Part shown: positions 35,221-44,097 of the stretch, in pieces
Layout of the letters: each line of letters opens with the position of its first letter
Numbering within the stretch: position 1 is the first letter of the stretch
Source: Actinomycetota bacterium
GTDB taxonomy: Bacteria > Actinomycetota > Thermoleophilia > Gaiellales > Gaiellaceae
Assembly: GCA_009702325.1 (NCBI GenBank)
Contig: WLID01000006.1
Location: 37,623 to 101,622, forward strand
Direction of reading: 5' to 3'
Length of the DNA stretch: 64,000 bases
Position numbers and translations under genes: made by a program
The notes under the pieces: model-generated
Seen by the model: the letters and a program-made list of their open reading frames with translations, nothing else
What the model was told of the DNA's origin: nothing
Databases searched by the model: none

Positions 35221-36176
35221 GCGAGCCACGATTTCTCGTTACCGGCGCGCATGGGTGCATCGGCGCCTGGGTTGTCCACGAGCTTGTTGAGGCGGGAAGC
35301 CCTGTCGTCACCTTCGACCTCTCCACCGACGCGCGACGCGTGAAGCTGCTGCTTGGCCCCGAGCGAGCGTCGGAGGTGCCGCATATCGCAGGTGACATCA
35401 CCGACCTCGAGCAGCTTGAGCGCACGGTCGACGAGCACGGGATCACGAACATCATTCATCTCGCCGCGCTACAGGTGCCGTTCTGCCGTGCCGACCCGCC
35501 GCTTGGCGCCCGGGTCAATGTCCTCGGGACAGTCAACATCTTCGAGGTTGCGAAGAAGCGCGAGACGCTGGCCCCGATCGTCTACGCGTCGTCGGTGGCA
35601 GCGTTCGACGCGTACGAAGAAGGCACCGAGCCGTCGATGAGTGCGCACCCGAGCACGATCTATGGCGTCTACAAGCGGGCGAACGAAGGCACCGCGTGGG
35701 TGTATGCCGCCGAGAACGGCATCGCGAGTGTTGGTCTGCGTCCGCACACGGTCTACGGCGTGGGGCGTGACCAGGGACTCACATCCGCTCCGACAACGGC
35801 AATGCTTGCCGCTGCGGCGGGTGTCCCGTTCACGATCCCCTACGGCGGCCGCAGCGAGTTCCAGTTCGGGCGCGATGTCGCCCAGTGCTTCATCGCTGCG
35901 AGCGTTGCGCCCGCGACCGGATCGACCGTGCACAACCTGCCGGGAGTCGCTGTGTCGATGGACGAGGTCGTTGCGGCGATCGTTGCCGCCGCCCCCGGCG
36001 CCGATATCCAGTTCGAGGGTGCGCCGCTGCCGTTCCCCGAAGAGGTCGACAGCACGTCATTCACCAACCTTGCGGGCCCGGTGCCGACGACGCCGTTCTC
36101 AGACGGGGTCGCTGCAACCGTGGAACGATTCCATGAACTCCTAACCCTGGGTCTTGTCACGGCCCCGACTGCTTAA
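35217..36176 (+). CDS. NAD-dependent epimerase/dehydratase (extended SDR)
   Basis: 319-aa extended SDR with the N-terminal VTGAHGCIGAWV nucleotide motif, a catalytic YxxxK within TIYGVYKRANEG, and a preceding ASSVAAF serine. The C-terminal part (VHNLPGVAVSMDEVV) is like that of UDP-sugar or nucleoside-diphosphate epimerases, but catabolic relatives acting on uronate or hydroxy-acid lactones exist. Its place among degradation genes favours the latter. ATGA overlap with the dehydrogenase gene; a real ribosome site then precedes the next gene. Confidence 0.87.
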   Translation: MSEPRFLVTGAHGCIGAWVVHELVEAGSPVVTFDLSTDARRVKLLLGPERASEVPHIAGDITDLEQLERTVDEHGITNIIHLAALQVPFCRADPPLGARVNVLGTVNIFEVAKKRETLAPIVYASSVAAFDAYEEGTEPSMSAHPSTIYGVYKRANEGTAWVYAAENGIASVGLRPHTVYGVGRDQGLTSAPTTAMLAAAAGVPFTIPYGGRSEFQFGRDVAQCFIAASVAPATGSTVHNLPGVAVSMDEVVAAIVAAAPGADIQFEGAPLPFPEEVDSTSFTNLAGPVPTTPFSDGVAATVERFHELLTLGLVTAPTA

Positions 36177-36192
36177 GGAAGGCAGGTACAGA

Positions 36193-36867
36193 GTGAGCAA
36201 TAGTTCCGTCCGGGATAGCTGGGAGGCGCAGTTTGGCCGCCGCGACCCGAAGATCATCTGCATCGGGTTGAACTACGACGACCACGCCGGCGAGTCCGGG
36301 ATGGAGTTGCCGAAGGCGCCGCTCATGTTCTCGAAGTTCGCAAACACGCTGATCGGCGACGGCGACGCGATCGTGCTCCCGCCAAACATCGGCCACGTGG
36401 ATGCCGAGGCCGAGATGGCCCTCGTAATTGGCAAGACGGCCTCGCACGTCTCGCAGGACGACGCGTTCGACTACATCGCGGGTTACACCTGCGCGAACGA
36501 CGTCAGCGCACGCGACGCGCAGTTCGGTGACGGTCAGTGGTTCCGCGGTAAGGGCTACGACACGTTCTGCCCGGTCGGCCCGCGGATCGTTCCGGCGTCG
36601 GAGTTCGACCCGTCCGATGTGCGCGTCCAGCAGCGGCTGAACGGCGAGACGCTCCAGGACTCCCGCACCGCGAACCTGATCTTCCGTCTTCCGAAGCTGA
36701 TCGAGTACGTCTCGGCTGTGATCACGCTAGAGCCAGGCGACCTGATCCTCACCGGTACGCCCGAGGGCGTCGGTGTGTTCCGCGATCCCAAGATCACCCT
36801 GCGCCCCGGTGACGTCGTCGAGATCGAGATCGATGGCATCGGCACGTTGCGGAACGAGGTGAAGTAG
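36193..36867 (+). CDS. Fumarylacetoacetate hydrolase (FAH) family protein
   Basis: 224 aa from GTG 36193, chosen because AAGGAAGGCAGG-type purines (from 36175) precede it at good spacing and the family core starts right after. Seen are [32 protein letters not shown] with metal-ligand glutamates, [23 protein letters not shown] and [11 protein letters not shown]-family enzymes hydrolyse or decarboxylate 2,4-diketo acids, acylpyruvates or ketodeoxy sugar acids, and would finish breakdown of a carbon skeleton made by the preceding dehydrogenases. Confidence 0.9.
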   Translation: MSNSSVRDSWEAQFGRRDPKIICIGLNYDDHAGESGMELPKAPLMFSKFANTLIGDGDAIVLPPNIGHVDAEAEMALVIGKTASHVSQDDAFDYIAGYTCANDVSARDAQFGDGQWFRGKGYDTFCPVGPRIVPASEFDPSDVRVQQRLNGETLQDSRTANLIFRLPKLIEYVSAVITLEPGDLILTGTPEGVGVFRDPKITLRPGDVVEIEIDGIGTLRNEVK

Positions 36868-36872
36868 CGGTC

Positions 36873-38081
36873 TTGCGGGAGGGTCATCCCGACTTTCTCT
36901 GGCGCAACCCCGCGCCAAAATCGTCGTACGAGGTCGTGATCGTCGGAGCTGGCGGTCACGGCCTCGCCACGGCCTACTACCTGGCGAAAAACCACGGCAT
37001 CACCGACATTGCGGTGATCGAGAAGGGGTGGATCGGCGGGGGTAACGCGACCCGCAACACCACCGTTGTGCGGTCGAACTATCTGTGGGACGAGAGCGCT
37101 GCGATCTACGAGCACTCGCTCAAGCTGTGGGAGGGGCTCAGCGAAGACCTCGACTACAACGTCCTCTACGACCCGCGGGGCGTTCTCAACCTTGCACACT
37201 CGCTGGGCGATGTTCGTGAGGGGCAGCGCCGGGTGAATGCCAACCGTCTGAACGGTGTCGACGCCGAGTGGCTTGAGCCGGAGGACGTCAAGGAGTTCTG
37301 CCCGATCGTCAACGTCTCACCGGATGCGCGGTACCCCGTGCTCGGCGCGACGTTGCAGCGCCGTGGCGGCATCGCTCGCCATGAGCCCGTCGTTTGGGGC
37401 TTCGCCCGAGCAGCCGACGCGCTTGGCGTCGACATCATCCAGGGCTGCGAGGTCACCGGGATCGAGGTCGTCGGTGGTCGCGCGGTTGCCGTCAACACGA
37501 CGCAGGGCCGCATCGGTGCGGGGCGGATCGGCCTCGTCGCTGCAGGCCACTCGTCGGTGCTTGCGAAGTACGCGGGCGTCGAGCTCCCGATCCAGAGCCA
37601 TCCGCTCCAGGCGCTCGTCTCCGATCTCTACGAGCAGGTGCTCGACACGGTCGTCATGTCGAACGCCGTGCACGTGTACGTCAGCCAGGCACACAAGGGT
37701 GAGCTCGTGATGGGCGCCGGTATCGACGCCTACAACTCCTACACCCAGCGCGGCTCGATTCACGTGATCGAGCATCAGCTCTCGGCCGCGCTCGAACTCT
37801 TCCCGATCTTTGCCCAGGCACGGGTGCTGCGGACGTGGGGTGGGATCGTCGATGTCTGTCCTGACGCCTCGCCGATCATCGGAGCGACTCCGGTTGACGG
37901 ACTGTTCGTGAACTGCGGTTGGGGAACCGGCGGCTTCAAGGCGACGCCAGGGTCAGGCTGGGCCTTCGCGTGGACGCTTGCCCATGGCAAGCCTCACACA
38001 CTGAATGAGCCGTTTTCGCTTGAGCGGTTCACGACGGGTGCGCTGATCGACGAGCACGGCGCGGCTGCGGTGGCTCACTGA
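36873..38081 (+). CDS. soxB: Sarcosine oxidase subunit beta, heterotetrameric type
   Basis: 402 aa starting at TTG 36873; no ATG/GTG gives the conserved N-terminus. Features are [25 protein letters not shown] (FAD motif; shortened as [13 protein letters not shown]), [21 protein letters not shown], the covalent-FMN/FAD region and the C-terminal [14 protein letters not shown]. SoxB oxidises the N-methyl group of sarcosine or a related secondary amine, giving formaldehyde or methylene-tetrahydrofolate plus glycine. It heads the B-D-A-G gene order found in actinobacteria and rhizobia, at the end of the fifteen-gene operon. Confidence 0.92.
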   Translation: MREGHPDFLWRNPAPKSSYEVVIVGAGGHGLATAYYLAKNHGITDIAVIEKGWIGGGNATRNTTVVRSNYLWDESAAIYEHSLKLWEGLSEDLDYNVLYDPRGVLNLAHSLGDVREGQRRVNANRLNGVDAEWLEPEDVKEFCPIVNVSPDARYPVLGATLQRRGGIARHEPVVWGFARAADALGVDIIQGCEVTGIEVVGGRAVAVNTTQGRIGAGRIGLVAAGHSSVLAKYAGVELPIQSHPLQALVSDLYEQVLDTVVMSNAVHVYVSQAHKGELVMGAGIDAYNSYTQRGSIHVIEHQLSAALELFPIFAQARVLRTWGGIVDVCPDASPIIGATPVDGLFVNCGWGTGGFKATPGSGWAFAWTLAHGKPHTLNEPFSLERFTTGALIDEHGAAAVAH

Positions 38082-38323
38082 TGTTGCAGATCACGTGTCC
38101 TTGGTGTGGCCCGCGTGATGAGACCGAGTTCTCCTACGGCGGACAGGCTGGCGTCGCGTACCCGGCGCAGCCGGCCGAGCTCTCCGATGAGCAGTGGGCG
38201 CAGTTTGTGTTCTTCCGCGAGAACCCGAAGGGGCGGTTCGCTGAGCGCTGGATGCATGCCCAAGGCTGCCGTCGCTGGTTCGACACCGTCCGTGACACCG
38301 CGACCAACGACTTCCTCCCATGA
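38081..38323 (+). CDS. soxD: Sarcosine oxidase subunit delta
   Basis: 80-aa zinc-binding small subunit. The N-terminal CPWCG (C6, C9) with H59 and C63 in MHAQGCRRWF form the expected zinc site, and RENPKGRFAERW is the family core. It overlaps soxB by one base and soxA by four, consistent with equal production of subunits. Confidence 0.93.
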   Translation: MLQITCPWCGPRDETEFSYGGQAGVAYPAQPAELSDEQWAQFVFFRENPKGRFAERWMHAQGCRRWFDTVRDTATNDFLP

Positions 38324-40755
38324 GATTCACGTTTGCCGGCACGGAGTACGAAGGACTGCCGGGTGAGACGCTCGCTGCTGCGCTCGTTCGCCACGGCGTC
38401 CGCGGCGGCTTTCAGAGCATCGGTCGGGGCCGACCACGCGGTGTCTTTGCCTGGGCCGACGAGGAGCCGAACGCGCTTGTCCAGATCGGGCCGAAGCCGC
38501 TGCAGCGAGCGACGCTCGTTGAGCTGACCGACGGCCTCGTTGCCGAGCCGCTCAAGGGCAAGGGACGCATTTTCGAAGCGGCCGACGACGCGCGGTACGA
38601 CGCGCGGTATGTGCACTGCGAGACGCTCGTCATCGGTGGCGGTACCGCTGGCGTCGCGGCTGCGAAGCGCGGCGACGGCCGAGTGATCGTGTTGGAGGCC
38701 AGCCCGCACTGCGCGCTCGCGTCGGATCGCGGTCAGGGTCTGCGGGTGCTGACGCGGACAACCGCGATCGGGCTCTACGACGGGAACTACGTCGTTGCTG
38801 TCGAGCGCGATCGCCGCGTGTGGCACATCCGTGCCAAGCGCATCGTGCTTGCGACCGGAGCGGTCGAGCGGCCGATCGCGTTCCCGAACAACGATCGGCC
38901 AGGCGTCATGCTTGCCAACGCGGCGCGCCGCTATGACCTCGGTGATGCTCGCGTTGTGGTCTATACGACGAACGACTCGGCTCTCAACGTTCCCGATGCT
39001 GTTGCGACGCTCGACGCCCGCTCGGGTCGGCGCGTCGTTGACACGCTGGGTGAGGAGCGGCTGGAGGGCGTCGTGCTCGATGACGGAACGACGATTGCCT
39101 GCGACGTGCTGGCGGTGTCGGGTGGCTGGAATCCGAGCCTCAACCTCTGGAGCCACCGTGGCGGCAAGGTGCAATGGGACGACCGCATCGCCGCGTTCGT
39201 TCCGGCTGGTGGCCTGAGCGGTGTTGACGTAGTAGGTACTGCGGCGGGCGATGGGCTTCCCGACGTTTCGCCGGTGTGGCTGACAGGCGGCGACGAGACG
39301 GTGACCTTCCTGGATCTTGAGCGCGACGCCGACCTCGCCGAGCTTCGGCGCGGTATCGGTGCCGGCCTGCGTCGAGTCGAGCACCTCAAGCGATTTACGT
39401 TGATCGGCACCGCGTCCGATCAGGGCAAGACATCGGGGGTGATCGCGATGGGCGCGGCCGCAGAGATCATCGGTGTCCCGCTCGCCGAGCTCGGCACATC
39501 GAGCTTCCGGCCGCCCTTTGTACCGGTCTCGTTCTCGACGCTCGCTGGCCGCAATCGAGGCGACCTGTTTGATCCGGCGCGTGAGACCCCGATGCATTCC
39601 TGGCATGTCGCCAACGGTGCGGTGTTTGAAGACGTCGGTCAATGGAAGCGCCCGCGCTACTTCCCGGTTGGGGCCGAGTCGATGGACGAGGCGGTGCTGC
39701 GGGAGTGTGCTGCTGCCCGTGAGTCGGTCGCGATGATGGACGCTTCCACGCTCGGCAAGATCGACGTGCAAGGGCCTGACGCAGGCATCTTCCTCGACCG
39801 CATCTACACCAACCTGATGAGCACGCTCGCCGTCGGCATGTGTCGCTACGGCGTCATGTGCAAGGTCGACGGGATGGTCTTTGACGATGGCGTCGTCATG
39901 CGTGTCGGTGAGGAGCGCTTCATTGCGACGACCACCACGGGCAATGCGGCACCTGTGCTCTCGTGGATGGAGGAGTGGCTCCAGACCGAGTGGCCCGAGC
40001 TGCGGGTGTGGCTGACGTCGGTTACCGAGCAATGGGCGACGGCTGCCGTCGTGGGTCCGGGGTCGCGGGCGCTCCTACAGCAGTTGACCGCGATCGATCT
40101 CAGCCGTGAGGCATTCCCGTTCATGGCGATCCGCGAGGGTGACGTTGCAGGGATTCCGGCTCGTGTCTGTCGCGTGAGCTTCTCGGGCGAGCTGGCATAT
40201 GAGGTGAACGTCGACGGCCGCTCGGGGCTTGCGCTCTGGGAGGCGATCGCGTCTGCGGGCGAGGTGACGCCGTACGGCACCGAGACGATGCACGTTCTGC
40301 GCGCCGAGAAGGGGTTCCCGATCATCGGTCAAGAGACGGATGGGACGATCACCCCGCAAGACCTCGGGATGGACTGGGTTGTGTCGAAGAAGAAGGACGA
40401 CTTCATCGGGATGCGCTCGTTCATGCGGCCCGACACTGCCCGCACTGACCGCAAACACCTTGTCGGGGTACTGACGGCCGATCCGAACGCGTTCCTTCCG
40501 GAAGGCGCGCAGCTTGTCGCCGACCCGAACGTGCCGGTGCCGGTGCCAATGCTCGGGCATGTCACGTCGAGCTACCGGAGCGCTGCCCTTGGCCGGACGT
40601 TTGCACTGGCGCTCGTGAAGGACGGGCGCAACCGGATGGGTGAGACGGTGTTCGCGCCGCTCGGCGACCGTGTGATCGAGGCGACAGTCGTCTCGTCGGT
40701 GCTCGTTGATCCCGAGAACGCCCGTCGCGACGGAGATCCCGGGGAGGTTGCATGA
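38320..40755 (+). CDS. soxA: Sarcosine oxidase subunit alpha, unusually short
   Basis: 811 aa where SoxA is usually about 960-1000. An N-terminal 2Fe-2S-like/Fer2_4 domain (1-85, with RGRPRGVFAWADEEPNALV) comes first, then a pyridine-nucleotide/FAD Rossmann domain (VIGGGTAGVAAA, about 106-117), then aminomethyltransferase-type folate-binding domains (about 440-800). Between VLEASPHCALASDR and LRVLTRTT the usual stretch following the ELGG loop is missing, so the nucleotide domain is compacted by deletion. The folate domain is kept, which implies formaldehyde capture as methylene-tetrahydrofolate. ATGA overlaps at both ends. Confidence 0.9.
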   Translation: MRFTFAGTEYEGLPGETLAAALVRHGVRGGFQSIGRGRPRGVFAWADEEPNALVQIGPKPLQRATLVELTDGLVAEPLKGKGRIFEAADDARYDARYVHCETLVIGGGTAGVAAAKRGDGRVIVLEASPHCALASDRGQGLRVLTRTTAIGLYDGNYVVAVERDRRVWHIRAKRIVLATGAVERPIAFPNNDRPGVMLANAARRYDLGDARVVVYTTNDSALNVPDAVATLDARSGRRVVDTLGEERLEGVVLDDGTTIACDVLAVSGGWNPSLNLWSHRGGKVQWDDRIAAFVPAGGLSGVDVVGTAAGDGLPDVSPVWLTGGDETVTFLDLERDADLAELRRGIGAGLRRVEHLKRFTLIGTASDQGKTSGVIAMGAAAEIIGVPLAELGTSSFRPPFVPVSFSTLAGRNRGDLFDPARETPMHSWHVANGAVFEDVGQWKRPRYFPVGAESMDEAVLRECAAARESVAMMDASTLGKIDVQGPDAGIFLDRIYTNLMSTLAVGMCRYGVMCKVDGMVFDDGVVMRVGEERFIATTTTGNAAPVLSWMEEWLQTEWPELRVWLTSVTEQWATAAVVGPGSRALLQQLTAIDLSREAFPFMAIREGDVAGIPARVCRVSFSGELAYEVNVDGRSGLALWEAIASAGEVTPYGTETMHVLRAEKGFPIIGQETDGTITPQDLGMDWVVSKKKDDFIGMRSFMRPDTARTDRKHLVGVLTADPNAFLPEGAQLVADPNVPVPVPMLGHVTSSYRSAALGRTFALALVKDGRNRMGETVFAPLGDRVIEATVVSSVLVDPENARRDGDPGEVA

Positions 40756-41204
40756 CCTCGTTTGTCGAGACTCCGCTCACATCGCAGATTTCGGTGCGCG
40801 GAACCGCGCCCGCGGGCTTTCCGACCGTGCCAAACACGACGGCAGTCGTTGACGGCAACACCGTGGTGTGGCTCGGGCCCGACGAGTGGCTCGTCCTTGG
40901 TGGGTCAGAGGCCGACTTCTCTGATGCTGCCGCCGCCGTCGATGTGTCGGCGAACCGCATCGCGTTTGACCTGTCGGGTGCGAACACCCTCGACGTGCTC
41001 GCGTCAGGCTGCGGTCTCGATCTTGCCGAGGAAGCGTTTGCGATTGGCGGCTGTGCTCAGACGTTGCTCGCGCGTGCGCAGGTGATCCTCATCCGCCAAG
41101 CGAGCGACGCGTTCCGAATCCTCGTGCGGCCGTCGTTTGCGCCGTATACACGGGCCTGGCTCGCCGACGCAATTGCCGGTTCGCTCGCCGATCCCGCTCT
41201 CTAG
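40752..41204 (+). CDS. soxG: Sarcosine oxidase subunit gamma
   Basis: 150-aa SoxG-like subunit, shorter than the common ~200 aa but with the family core WLGPDEWLVLGG, VDVSANRIAFDLSGANTLDVLASGCGLDL, and FRILVRPSFAPYTRAWL. It completes the heterotetramer and ends the rightward operon, 12 bp from the convergent dehydratase gene. No terminator hairpin is visible in that short gap. Confidence 0.88.
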   Translation: MTSFVETPLTSQISVRGTAPAGFPTVPNTTAVVDGNTVVWLGPDEWLVLGGSEADFSDAAAAVDVSANRIAFDLSGANTLDVLASGCGLDLAEEAFAIGGCAQTLLARAQVILIRQASDAFRILVRPSFAPYTRAWLADAIAGSLADPAL

Positions 41205-41216
41205 AGCGGCGGAGTT

Positions 41217-42959
41217 CTACCAGCCGCCGATAGAGCCGGTGAGCAGCCCGTAGGGCAGCGTCTGTGGCTCCTCGCCGGGGACGGCGCGCAGGAAGTCGAA
41301 GTCGCAGCCTTCGTCGGCCTGCAACACGTGGTCGACATACATCCGACCGTAGCCGCGGCTGTAACGAGGCTTGGGCGGCCCGAGCTGGTCGAGGCGTCGG
41401 TCGATCTCCTCCGCGGGAATATCGAGATCGAGGCGGCCTGCCTCAACGTCGAGCACGATCGGGTCGCCGTCGCGCACAGCCCGCAGCGGGCCATTCGCGT
41501 AGGACTCGGGCGAAACATGCAGCACGACGGTGCCAAACGCAGTGCCGCTCATGCGCGCGTCGGAGATCCGCACCATGTCGGTGACGCCCTGCTCGAGCAG
41601 CTTCTTCGGAATGGGGAGCTGTCCCCACTCGGGCATACCCGGTCCACCCTTCGGGCCCGTGTTGCGGAGCACCATCACCGTGTCGGGTGTGACTGGAAGG
41701 TCGGGATCGTCGATTCGTTCGGCGACGTCGTAGACGTCCTCGAAGACGAGCGCGGGGCCACGGTGGCGCATCAGCTCGGCCGACGCCGTCGAACGCTTGA
41801 TGATCGCGCCCCCGGGTGCGAGTGAGCCGCGAAGCGTCGTGATGCCACCCTCGGTCGCGAGCGGCTTGTCGAGTGGGAAGATCACGTTGCGATCGAGCAC
41901 CTCAACACCTTCAACTTCCTCGGCGAGGGTGCGGCCGGTGACCGTGAGTGCGTCACCGTGCAGGAGCGGCAGCAGCTCCTTGAGCACCGCTCGAATACCG
42001 CCAGCGTGGTAGAGGTGCTCAACGAGGTGCTCGCCCGACGGGCGAACGTTCGCGATCACCGGAGTGCGGCGCGAGATCTCGTGGAAACGGTCGAGCGTGA
42101 GCGGAACGCCGGCGCGACCCGCGATCGCGAGCAGGTGGATGACGGCATTCGTGCCACCGCCGAGCGCCATCAGGAGCGTGACTGCATTGTCGAGGGCCTT
42201 CTCGGTGACGATCTGCGACGGGCGCAGACCCTCCTTTGCGAGAGCGACAGCGCGAATCCCCGTCTCCTCGGCGGCGCGTCCACGTCCCGCTTCGACCGCA
42301 GGGATCGAGGCAGTGCCAGGGAGGGCCATCCCGAGCGCCTCGACGATCGAGGTCATCGTCGATGCGGTTCCCATCTCGTTGCAGTGACCGAACGACGGTG
42401 TTGCGGCGGCCTCAAGCTCGTCGAACTCCTCCTGCGTCATGCGTCCCGCGCGAAGCTCTGCGAGGTAGTGCCAAAGGTCGGTTCCAGCGCCGAGCTGTCG
42501 GCCGCGGAACCATGCGGGTTGCGACGGGCCGCCGGTGATCATGATCGCCGGCAGATCGGCGCTCACGGCGGCCATGATCTGGGCGGGAACTGTCTTGTCG
42601 CAGCCGCCAAGGAGGACGACTGCGTCGAAGGGGTAGCAGCGGATCGACTCTTCGACGTCCATCGCCATCAAGTTGCGGAAGAGCATCGAGGTCGGCTTCA
42701 TGAGGTTTTCGCCGAGCGACATTGCCGGGAACTCCAGCGGGAGGCCACCAGCGAGCAACACGCCGCGCTTGACCGACTCGGTGAGCCCCTTGAAGTGGAG
42801 GTTGCAGTTGACAAGCTCCGACCACGAGTTACAGATGCCGACGATCGGCCGTCCGTCGAGGGCCATCTTCGAGATGCCCTCGGCATGCATGGAGGCCCGG
42901 TGGATGAATCCCGAGATGTCCTTGCCGCCGAACCAGCGGGTGCTTCGCAGTTCGTTCAT
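41217..42959 (-). CDS. IlvD/Edd-family dehydratase (sugar-acid or dihydroxy-acid dehydratase)
   Basis: 580-aa Fe-S dehydratase. The three cluster cysteines are in GICNSWSEL (C43), LGGCDKTVP (about C119) and GHCNEMGTAST (about C192). The N-terminal RSTRWFGGKDISGFIHRA matches the pentonate (arabinonate/xylonate) dehydratase branch better than biosynthetic IlvD. Expected reaction: an aldonic acid to its 2-keto-3-deoxy product, which an FAH- or RraA-type enzyme could then process. It has its own leaderless-type promoter and runs against the Sox operon. Confidence 0.9.
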   Translation of the reverse strand: MNELRSTRWFGGKDISGFIHRASMHAEGISKMALDGRPIVGICNSWSELVNCNLHFKGLTESVKRGVLLAGGLPLEFPAMSLGENLMKPTSMLFRNLMAMDVEESIRCYPFDAVVLLGGCDKTVPAQIMAAVSADLPAIMITGGPSQPAWFRGRQLGAGTDLWHYLAELRAGRMTQEEFDELEAAATPSFGHCNEMGTASTMTSIVEALGMALPGTASIPAVEAGRGRAAEETGIRAVALAKEGLRPSQIVTEKALDNAVTLLMALGGGTNAVIHLLAIAGRAGVPLTLDRFHEISRRTPVIANVRPSGEHLVEHLYHAGGIRAVLKELLPLLHGDALTVTGRTLAEEVEGVEVLDRNVIFPLDKPLATEGGITTLRGSLAPGGAIIKRSTASAELMRHRGPALVFEDVYDVAERIDDPDLPVTPDTVMVLRNTGPKGGPGMPEWGQLPIPKKLLEQGVTDMVRISDARMSGTAFGTVVLHVSPESYANGPLRAVRDGDPIVLDVEAGRLDLDIPAEEIDRRLDQLGPPKPRYSRGYGRMYVDHVLQADEGCDFDFLRAVPGEEPQTLPYGLLTGSIGGW

Positions 42960-42969
42960 GCCGGGCTCA

Positions 42970-42975
42970 AACCTA
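42970..42975 (-). promoter_or_regulatory. -10 box TAGGTT for the dehydratase gene
   Basis: TAGGTT on the minus strand ends ten bases before the ATG at 42959, with no Shine-Dalgarno site. It fits, at the long end, the leaderless pattern of this window. Confidence 0.4.
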
Positions 42976-43037
42976 CCTACTTCGCACGACGAGCGACCCT
43001 CGGAAGGGGTTCGACAAAATGCGGTTTCCTGATCGCT

Positions 43038-44093
43038 CTACGAGCGAACGAAGGCGCCGGCAGCGTCGTCGAGGCTGAGCGTTGTCGCGGTGCCGTCACA
43101 GCTGATCTCGAGGGTACCGACCGTGTGGTCGACGTTCGTGACGGTGATTTCGCGGCCAGGCGTCAGGCCGGCGGCAAGCAGGATCGGCAGGCGTGCGCGG
43201 GCGCTCTCTTCGAGCCGATCGACCACGATCCGGTCGCCGGGTACAGCGGCCGAAAGGGCTGTCAGCTCGCGGGCAGACGCGCGGCCTTCGGCGGCGTCGA
43301 CCGGCCAGCCGTGGGGGCACATCGTGGGGGCCCCGAGCGCGGCGTACACGCGTTCAAGCGCTTCGGCGTCGAACCCGGGCGAGATCTCGCGGGCCCGCTC
43401 GTAGCTCTCCTCTGCGGTGTACCCGAGAATGTCGGTGACGAATCGCTCCAGGATCCGCTGCGCGCGGATGACGCGGTCGGCCTCGGCGCGACCGTGGGCG
43501 GTGAGCAAGATCTCTTTGTGCGCGTTGCGCTCGACGTACCCGTCGCGCTCAAGCCGGGCGAGCGTTTCGCCTGCGGTCGGCCGTGAGACATGCAGCGCGT
43601 GCGAAACATGGGAGGCGAGCGTGGGCGCATCCGCGATCAGGGCACCACACTCGACGCGCAACGTGGTGAGCGAGTCGAGCGCAAGGAGGTAGTCGTCGGT
43701 CGAGTGGGCGCGTCCTGGCGCTGCCGCATCGGTTCCCGACTCAAGGCGTGAGAGGCGCTTCGCGCGTCGACTTGGTTCTGTCCGCGCTCCGAGGTCGCCA
43801 AGTCGCTGCGGGGTGATCAGCGCGAGGTCGGCGTCGTTGACACGGCCGAGGTCGAGCTCGACCGCAGGTGCGATGCCGCGTGCTTCAAGAAGGCGGGCGC
43901 CGCATGCCGAAGCGCAGCCGTCGAGGGTTACGACCGAACGGCCGTCGCGTGCTGCCGCGACGATCTCGTCGAGGCTGTCGCCAAGGTCGGCGTCGCCGGT
44001 TGCGACGAGCGACTCAGCCATGACGTTGGCGCGACCCGCCGGCATCGATCCACCGTGACATGGAAGGACAATCGGGCGTGTCTTCGAGCGCAT
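43038..44093 (-). CDS. DGC zinc-binding domain fused to a DtxR-type metalloregulator
   Basis: 351 aa from ATG 44093, four bases after the kinase stop; the upstream open frame lies inside the kinase and is ignored. Residues 1-115 match the DGC putative zinc-binding family: VLPCHGGS (C12), then TLDGCASACG (C60, C64) and LLEARGI. Residues about 130-351 are a DtxR/MntR repressor: winged helix with HVSRPTAGETLARLERDGYV, a dimerisation domain with SYERAREISPGF and CPHGWPVDA, and a C-terminal FeoA/SH3-like domain (LSAAVPGDRIVV onward). It probably represses genes in response to iron, manganese or zinc. The fusion suggests metal delivery or sensing within one chain. Confidence 0.85.
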   Translation of the reverse strand: MRSKTRPIVLPCHGGSMPAGRANVMAESLVATGDADLGDSLDEIVAAARDGRSVVTLDGCASACGARLLEARGIAPAVELDLGRVNDADLALITPQRLGDLGARTEPSRRAKRLSRLESGTDAAAPGRAHSTDDYLLALDSLTTLRVECGALIADAPTLASHVSHALHVSRPTAGETLARLERDGYVERNAHKEILLTAHGRAEADRVIRAQRILERFVTDILGYTAEESYERAREISPGFDAEALERVYAALGAPTMCPHGWPVDAAEGRASARELTALSAAVPGDRIVVDRLEESARARLPILLAAGLTPGREITVTNVDHTVGTLEISCDGTATTLSLDDAAGAFVRS

Positions 44094-44097
44094 AGCG

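Noticed and set aside
38134..40032. A 632-codon open frame opposite soxA, and other long antisense frames (for example 5200-6189, 12449-13606, 16563-18080, 17996-19399)
   Set aside because: They mirror real genes of high third-position GC, give Arg/Asp/Val-rich proteins without motifs, and disappear once the sense gene is accepted.
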